A DNA stretch of 45,413 nucleotides. It comes from CAWHPS01 sp963831235 (GTDB lineage: Bacteria > Fibrobacterota > OXYB2-FULL-49-7 > JAEUSG01). The stretch lies in NCBI GenBank assembly GCA_963831235.1, contig CAWHPS010000060.1:1-45413 (forward strand). Direction: 5' to 3'. Under the pieces are notes generated by a model, which saw only the letters and a list, made by a program, of their open reading frames with translations, was not told the DNA's origin and searched no databases. How positions within the stretch are numbered: position 1 is the stretch's first letter; each line of letters opens with the position of its first letter. The position numbers and the translations under genes are program-made. This document shows, piece after piece, positions 40,751 to 45,413 of this stretch.

Positions 40751-41309
40751 GATTCGATACTATCCAGGGCGAAAAGAACTTAAGGGCTATTTTCCCGTAA
40801 ATATAACCCAACGCAAGTCCTGCAAGTCCGCCGCCCAACACGTCAAGCGGATAATGTACACCAACATAGATTCGTGTAAGACCGATGATAAATGCAGTAC
40901 ATAAAAAGATAAGCCAATACTTATGGTAAAGCAAAGAAAAAAATGCACTTGCAGCAAAGAAATTCATGGCATGGGCGGAAGGAAATGAAAGGGACCTTAA
41001 GTTTCCCACAAGAAATCTGCCGCCTTCAACAAGAAAATCTGGGTCACAGGGTCTATGGCGATGAAAAAGCGGCTTGATAATCCTGACACATAACAAATCG
41101 CTGATCCCGATAAGAAGTATTCCAAAAAGTATTACATACAGGCTTTTTTTTCCAGACTTCCTGAAGTATATCACTGCCATTATAGCAAGCAGCACGATCC
41201 AGACTTTTTGCTGAGTTATGATTGGGAAAATAAAATCCAGGATCGGGTTTGCCAGATCGGAATTGATAAACAGAAACAGCTTTATATCCAGATTTAAAAG
41301 TAAATTCAC
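40743..41309 (-). CDS. PAP2 family membrane phosphatase
   Basis: 188 residues, about five membrane helices. All three PAP2 motifs are visible: KPLFHRHRP, SFPSAHAMN (SxPSxH) and RIYVGVHYPLDVLGG (SRxxxxxHxxxD-like). Bacterial members dephosphorylate undecaprenyl pyrophosphate or related lipid phosphates at the membrane outer face, which fits with the peptidoglycan endopeptidase next to it. Overlaps rluB-like by 4 bases and M23 by 8, so strict translational coupling. Confidence 0.92.
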   Translation of the reverse strand: MNLLLNLDIKLFLFINSDLANPILDFIFPIITQQKVWIVLLAIMAVIYFRKSGKKSLYVILFGILLIGISDLLCVRIIKPLFHRHRPCDPDFLVEGGRFLVGNLRSLSFPSAHAMNFFAASAFFSLLYHKYWLIFLCTAFIIGLTRIYVGVHYPLDVLGGGLAGLALGYIYGKIALKFFSPWIVSNHE

Positions 41310-42070
41310 ATTTTCCTTGTTTGAAAAAACATGCTGCTGATAGCATGCAATTCATTTTTGTTCAAACTTCGAAATTCGCCTTTCTGCAAGTCACCAAGAA
41401 CAACAGGGCCAATCTTAACGCGGATGAGTCTTCGTACTGTTGTCCCCATGGCCTCAAGTAGCCTTCTGATTTGGCGGTTTTTACCTTCATCAAGCGTTAT
41501 TTCAAGCCAGGCGTTTTTATCGCCCAACCTCAGGACTTTTACATGTTTCACAGATAATATGTCGTTTTCAGTCTTAACACCTTTCCGCATCTCAGAAAGG
41601 AAAGATTCATCCGGATGACGGTCTATCTGCGCATGGTAGGTTTTCTCAACATGTGAAGCCGGCGACATTATCCAATTGGCCCATTCAGTATCGTTTGTCA
41701 GGAAAAGCAGTCCTTCGCTTGCCATGTCGAGTCTGCCTACGGCTGAGAGATGCTGTTCTTCAAAACCGCTCAGGAGCTGGAACACGTTTTGTCTGCCTTT
41801 TTCATCAACCCTGGTTGTTACATAACCCGCCGGCTTATTCAATATTATATAAATCTTTTCAGCGGACTTGACGGACTTGCCTTTTACTGTAATTTTATCG
41901 CGTGAAAGATGAACGCGCTGTTTGGGGTTCATGGCAGGCCTGTTGTTTACAAGAACATCTCCCTTTTTAATAAGCTCTTCGGCCTGGGTCCGTGAACAGA
42001 ACCCCAGCTTGGAAAGGGCGCGAGGAAGACTGGCAAATCCTTTAAGAGATTGGTGTTGCTCTGTTTCCAT
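41306..42070 (-). CDS. RsuA/RluB-family pseudouridine synthase
   Basis: 254 residues. S4 RNA-binding domain ~12-65 (LPRALSKLGFCSRTQAEELIKKG); catalytic domain with GRLDMASEGLLFLTND, where the Asp of GRLD is the nucleophile; LDEGKNRQIRRLLEAMG and RLIRVKIGPVVLGDL follow, as in RluB/RsuA. It makes pseudouridine in rRNA, probably 23S or 16S; which site cannot be told from sequence alone. First gene of the operon with PAP2 and M23. Confidence 0.92.
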   Translation of the reverse strand: METEQHQSLKGFASLPRALSKLGFCSRTQAEELIKKGDVLVNNRPAMNPKQRVHLSRDKITVKGKSVKSAEKIYIILNKPAGYVTTRVDEKGRQNVFQLLSGFEEQHLSAVGRLDMASEGLLFLTNDTEWANWIMSPASHVEKTYHAQIDRHPDESFLSEMRKGVKTENDILSVKHVKVLRLGDKNAWLEITLDEGKNRQIRRLLEAMGTTVRRLIRVKIGPVVLGDLQKGEFRSLNKNELHAISSMFFQTRKM

Positions 42071-42136
42071 TTTATCCTTTTTGTAGGATCTTGTTGAAAT
42101 GGTATACTCTAATCGTAAGCAAAATCATTGAAGGTA

Positions 42137-42170
42137 AAAAAATCACCCGGTCTTTTTGTAACCGGGTGAA
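42137..42170 (-). terminator. Intrinsic terminator of the minus-strand acc/fecR cluster
   Basis: Read on the minus strand, TCACCCGGT (42161-42169) pairs perfectly with ACCGGGTGA (42143-42151) around a 9-base loop, followed by TTTTTT. It lies just past the FecR-like gene stop at 42175. Confidence 0.9.
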
Positions 42171-42174
42171 AGGA

Positions 42175-42915
42175 TTACTTTTTTTCTTGTTCGTGGTTTA
42201 TATTAACCGCAAGGTCGCGTTCGGTATTGAACTTCACCCATTCGTCTTTTGAGTCCTGTTTATCATTGAACTTGAACTTGTTGTACTTGCCGTTCTTCTG
42301 CACATCAATGCGCTGGCCTTTTACAATTGCCACCCAATCCATCAGTGTCACCTCAAAAGGTCCCGGCACTTCCTGTGGCCCTGAGATCTCTGTGCGTTCC
42401 TGTTTGGCCCCTGAGGATGCAATGGCCTTTTCGAGCTGTTTCCCGGGACCCACATCCACCTTGCCGTCATAAACGAGCACGCTTGTCATGGAATCTGACG
42501 TATTGTTGTCCATACGGAAAACAGTACCCCTGATTGCGGCAGTGGCTGTCCCCGAGGTGACTTCAAAACCGTAGTTTCTCTGCCCAAGCTTCTTTATGTT
42601 GCACCATATCCGACCCTTTTCAACTGATGGTGCTATTGTTTTACCATTCGGACAGTCGAGCGTAATGTCGGACTCTTCAGCAATGCGGATTACACTGCCG
42701 TCCTTTAAAGTCACTTCCAGGCGATCCGCCTTTCCTGTTTCTATCCTATCGCCCTCTGCAACCGGCAGGTTCATGCGCGCGTCCTTCCAGTCGGTGGTCT
42801 CTTTGGGCTTGATCCGGGCTTTTCCCACGAAAAAGCTTACCTTACCTATGCTGCCAGCATGTGTGATTGAGATCGATAAAATCATTGCAATCAGAACTTG
42901 AATGGTTTTATTCAT
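42175..42915 (-). CDS. FecR-domain exported protein
   Basis: 246 residues with signal peptide (IQVLIAMILSISITHA) and a FecR-type beta domain ~20-160 (GSIGKVSFFVGKARIKP, EGDRIETGKADRLEVTLKDG, ATAAIRGTVFRMD). Unlike true FecR it has no cytoplasmic anti-sigma region and no membrane helix after the signal peptide, and no sigma factor is adjacent. It may be a structural or stress-linked periplasmic protein in this lineage. Last gene of the TPR-accB-accC-fecR run, 12 bases after accC. Confidence 0.88.
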   Translation of the reverse strand: MNKTIQVLIAMILSISITHAGSIGKVSFFVGKARIKPKETTDWKDARMNLPVAEGDRIETGKADRLEVTLKDGSVIRIAEESDITLDCPNGKTIAPSVEKGRIWCNIKKLGQRNYGFEVTSGTATAAIRGTVFRMDNNTSDSMTSVLVYDGKVDVGPGKQLEKAIASSGAKQERTEISGPQEVPGPFEVTLMDWVAIVKGQRIDVQKNGKYNKFKFNDKQDSKDEWVKFNTERDLAVNINHEQEKK

Positions 42916-42927
42916 TATGTGCCTCCG

Positions 42928-44268
42928 TTATAGGAAATTGTTATCTTCCAAAAATCTGGTAGAGAAACGGCCTGATCGAAAAGCCTCGTTCTCAATTATC
43001 TTCTTGTGAAGGGGAATTGTGGTTTTAACGCCTTCGACAATGAATTCCTCCAATGCGCGCCGCATCCTTGCGAGCGCTTCATCCCGGGTGCGGCCGTGAC
43101 AAATAAGTTTTGCAATCATTGAATCGTAATATGGAGGGATTACATAGCCTGAGTAAACATGTTTGTCGATACGCACGCCTGGTCCGCCCGGCGTGTAAAG
43201 GCTGGTAATCGTACCTGGTGACGGACAAAAATTATTGTCCGGGTCTTCGGCGTTTATTCTACATTCTATGGCATGGCCGGTAAGCTTCACGTCAGACTGT
43301 TTAATGGAGAGCTTGCTTCCGGCTGCCACGCATATCTGTTCCTTTACAAGATCGATTCCGGTTACCATTTCCGTTACTGGGTGTTCAACTTGAATGCGGG
43401 TGTTCATTTCCATGAAATAGTAACTGCCGTCTTCATCAAGAAGGAATTCCATTGTGCCTGCGCTTTTGTAGCCTATTGATTTTGCTCCCTTGACCGCAAC
43501 GCTACAAAGTTTCTCGCGAAGTTCAGAGGTAATTGCCGGAGACGGCGATTCTTCAACCAGCTTCTGGTGTCTTCGCTGGATGGAACAGTCGCGTTCGCAA
43601 AGATGCACTACACTACCGAAATCATCGCCGATGAGCTGGACCTCGATATGGCGCGGGTTCTGGATGTATTTCTCTATGTAAACATCAGGGTCGCCAAAGG
43701 CGTTTTTGGCCTCCATGCGGGCGGTTTCGTATTGCTTTTTCATCTCCTTGTCTTCGCGGACAATACGCATACCTTTGCCGCCGCCGCCTGAAACCGCTTT
43801 TATGATCACCGGATACTTCATGCCGCGGCCTATGGCAAGGGCATCTTCAACACTCTTAACAACGCCTTTGCTGCCCGGTACAGTGGGTACACCTGCATCG
43901 TCCATGGTTTTTTTTGCAACGGATTTGTTTCCGAAACGATGGATCATATCCGGGGTGGGGCCGATAAATTTTATGCCGGAGGTAATGCATTTTTCCGCAA
44001 ATTCCTCGTTCTCGGCCAGAAAGCCGTATCCGGGATGGATGGCATCAGCATTGGTTATAAGCGCGGCGCTTATTATGCGTTCCTGATTAAGATAGCTGTC
44101 CCGAGATTTTGGAGGGCCTATGCAGACGTCTTCGTCGGCAAAACGCACATGCATGGAATGGACATCTGCCTGGGAATGGACGGCAACGGTTTTAATCCCA
44201 AGTTCCTTTGCCGCTCGTATGATACGCAGGGCGATCTCCCCACGATTGGCTATAAGTATTTTCTTCAT
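42928..44268 (-). CDS. accC: Biotin carboxylase subunit of acetyl-CoA carboxylase
   Basis: 446 residues, typical. MKKILIANRGEIALRIIRAA, the ATP-grasp signature with SGGGGKGMRIV, the EKYIQNPRHIEVQLIGD block, ERDCSIQRRHQKLVEESPSP and FMEMNTRIQVEHPVTEMVTG are all complete. It carboxylates biotin on AccB using ATP and bicarbonate, for malonyl-CoA in fatty acid synthesis. Start 5 bases from the accB stop, same operon. accA and accD are not in the window. Confidence 0.95.
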   Translation of the reverse strand: MKKILIANRGEIALRIIRAAKELGIKTVAVHSQADVHSMHVRFADEDVCIGPPKSRDSYLNQERIISAALITNADAIHPGYGFLAENEEFAEKCITSGIKFIGPTPDMIHRFGNKSVAKKTMDDAGVPTVPGSKGVVKSVEDALAIGRGMKYPVIIKAVSGGGGKGMRIVREDKEMKKQYETARMEAKNAFGDPDVYIEKYIQNPRHIEVQLIGDDFGSVVHLCERDCSIQRRHQKLVEESPSPAITSELREKLCSVAVKGAKSIGYKSAGTMEFLLDEDGSYYFMEMNTRIQVEHPVTEMVTGIDLVKEQICVAAGSKLSIKQSDVKLTGHAIECRINAEDPDNNFCPSPGTITSLYTPGGPGVRIDKHVYSGYVIPPYYDSMIAKLICHGRTRDEALARMRRALEEFIVEGVKTTIPLHKKIIENEAFRSGRFSTRFLEDNNFL

Positions 44269-44273
44269 AGGTC

Positions 44274-44807
44274 CTATTTTACTTCCACAAGATAAAGGGC
44301 TTGACCGAATTCAACGGGCTGTTCGTTTTCCAGGCAGACCTCTTTAACAATCCCGCGGATCTCAGACTTTATTTCATTGAAAATTTTCATGGCTTCGATT
44401 AAGCACACAACCTTGCCGGGTTCGATGGAATCGCCTACTTTGATAAAAGGCTGGGCGCCCGGCTCCGGATATCTGTAGAATGTCCCGACAAGCGGAGCTG
44501 TTATCTCGACGATGTTTGTCGGGCGGGTTGCTTTGGGAACATTGGCGACATTTTCAGCAGGTGCAGTCTTCGGGGCTTCAGGCATGGGTGATGGACGATG
44601 TTCAACCGCAGGCATTTGAGGCTGTGCGGAGGTCATGTTGTAAGAGCGTGGCTTCTTGCTTAGAAGCAGTGATTTGTCTTTGCTTTTGATTTCGACTTCA
44701 GCAATGTCCACTTTCTCGATAAATCGGATGAAATCCTTTATCCCTTCCGGACTGAAAAGCGAATCAATGGAAGGGGTTGGATTTGCCGAGGGTTTCTTGC
44801 TAGCCAT
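44274..44807 (-). CDS. accB: Biotin carboxyl carrier protein
   Basis: About 177 residues from the ATG at 44807, chosen because AAGGAG lies 7 bases before it; a longer in-frame extension lacks a ribosome site and would overlap the TPR gene. N-terminal interaction helix (IDSLFSPEGIKDFIRFIEKV), a Pro/Ala-rich linker, and the biotinyl domain with the modified Lys in CLIEAMKIFNEI. The canonical motif is EAMKMxN, so the Ile is a mild variant. Accepts carboxyl from the AccC reaction. Confidence 0.95.
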   Translation of the reverse strand: MASKKPSANPTPSIDSLFSPEGIKDFIRFIEKVDIAEVEIKSKDKSLLLSKKPRSYNMTSAQPQMPAVEHRPSPMPEAPKTAPAENVANVPKATRPTNIVEITAPLVGTFYRYPEPGAQPFIKVGDSIEPGKVVCLIEAMKIFNEIKSEIRGIVKEVCLENEQPVEFGQALYLVEVK

Positions 44808-44838
44808 GTTCATTCTCCTTTTTGTTTGCAGAAATTCA

Positions 44839-45413
44839 TTATTCCATGGTTTCAATTTCTTTTTCAAGCTTATCAATCTTACTTTGTATGCGTTTGTTGT
44901 CCGGGCTTTGTTCCAGTATTTTCTTGTAAACCGCAAGTGCTTGTTCCTTGTGCCCTTGCCTTAGGTAAATTTCAGCAAGGCTTGTGGTTGCCACATTGCT
45001 TACAACCTTGGTTATTGATTTTGTCTTGTTTTTTTCACTTTTTTTACGGGGTTTCGGAGTTGATTCTGAAGATTCATTATCAGGTTTCTGGGCTTTTTCA
45101 GGTGTTGGTTCGGGTTGTTTTACATCCTGAACCTCTTGAATATCGATGGAATTGATTTCAACGCCTGTTCCAGGTTCAACATCAACTGATTCAATTGCAA
45201 CAGGTTCAGGGGCTTTTGTCTCTTCCGTTTTATTTTCTTCAACCTCGGTTTGTTTTTCTTCTTCCAGAACCCCTTCCATTTCAACATTGTTAAGCCCTGT
45301 CAGGGCTTCATCGCCTTCTGTTCCGGCAACGCTTCCGGTAAGGCTGTAAAAACCATTATTGTCGTTTGAGGGTTCGATTTGATCTTCTTCTTCTTCTTCT
45401 TCTTCTTCATGGA
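44839..45413 (-). CDS. TPR-containing acidic protein, partial at right edge
   Basis: The frame is open from 44839 to the window edge, so the 5' part is missing. C-terminal ~45 residues hold one clear TPR-like unit (TTSLAEIYLRQGHKEQALAVYKKIL) and a short coiled coil. Before it is a long Glu/Pro/Val-rich low-complexity stretch, with seven or more Glu near the edge encoded by GAA repeats (45384-45407). The repeat tract may vary by slippage in multiples of three. Probably a periplasmic or cytoplasmic scaffold; no family assigned. 32 bases upstream of accB. Confidence 0.75.
   Translation of the reverse strand, partial: HEEEEEEEEDQIEPSNDNNGFYSLTGSVAGTEGDEALTGLNNVEMEGVLEEEKQTEVEENKTEETKAPEPVAIESVDVEPGTGVEINSIDIQEVQDVKQPEPTPEKAQKPDNESSESTPKPRKKSEKNKTKSITKVVSNVATTSLAEIYLRQGHKEQALAVYKKILEQSPDNKRIQSKIDKLEKEIETME

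Noticed and set aside
1..45413. CRISPR arrays, rRNA and tRNA genes
   Set aside because: No regularly spaced direct repeats and no tRNA cloverleaf or rRNA segment was recognised on either strand.

Overview
The window reads as a chromosomal segment of a Gram-negative bacterium of the FCB group, most likely Fibrobacterota or a close relative. The best marker is a TIGR02147/DUF4423-type regulator (27878-28744), a family described as paralogous in Fibrobacter succinogenes. DUF6588-like, DUF6175-like and LPP20-like envelope proteins agree with this. LPS-type glycosyltransferase, lipoproteins and a beta-rich envelope protein point to an outer membrane. The phylum is an inference from families, not from a marker-gene tree.

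Left end (1-2.96 kb): a wrecked surface-polysaccharide locus on the minus strand. Peptide fragments in all three frames identify a carbamoyltransferase C-terminus, SxtJ, DUF5989 and a group-2 glycosyltransferase, in the order usual for such loci. Its upstream edge is fused into the 3' end of a PilZ gene, so the last ~35 residues of that PilZ ORF are out-of-frame carbamoyltransferase DNA. Then come two signalling genes (3.1-4.3 kb), a three-gene envelope block (LPP20-like lipoprotein, Pro/Ala-rich protein, DUF6175-like; 4.6-8.4 kb), and an AT-rich accessory island (8.4-13.2 kb). The island holds two paralogous, unrecognised membrane proteins, a secreted protein, a lipoprotein and a DUF4160/DUF2442 pair broken by a frameshift and a transposon-like insertion.

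Middle (13.2-27.5 kb): a minus-strand DUF1573/rhodanese/NUDIX operon, then a long plus-strand housekeeping and signalling run: hemW, serS, histidine kinase, tsaE, DJ-1-like, two small genes, gmk, a double-FHA ABC exporter, a Ser/Thr kinase with an outer glycan-binding-like domain, and yraN. A GT9 glycosyltransferase (minus) and a U32 family protein (plus) follow. The kinase/FHA-exporter pair mirrors the mycobacterial PknF/Rv1747 arrangement.

Right (27.5-45.4 kb): the TIGR02147 regulator with a coupled lipoprotein, an array of hairpins, an RHH/PIN toxin-antitoxin module with a broken toxin, selB, a DeoR regulator, a frameshifted DUF6588-like gene, nifU-nifS, an MFS transporter, an rluB-like/PAP2/M23 operon, and a minus-strand TPR-accB-accC-fecR cluster running off the right edge.

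The strongest new structure is a family of three GC-rich non-autonomous elements (4355-4503, 20831-20978, 27493-27606). They have GTAACT... inverted ends and 8-bp target duplications, and all sit just after plus-strand genes; one supplies the gmk stop codon. A second, unrelated element (12694-12988) has 18-bp inverted ends and a 5-bp duplication. Broken genes cluster in accessory functions, while housekeeping genes are intact. No tRNA, rRNA or CRISPR array was seen.
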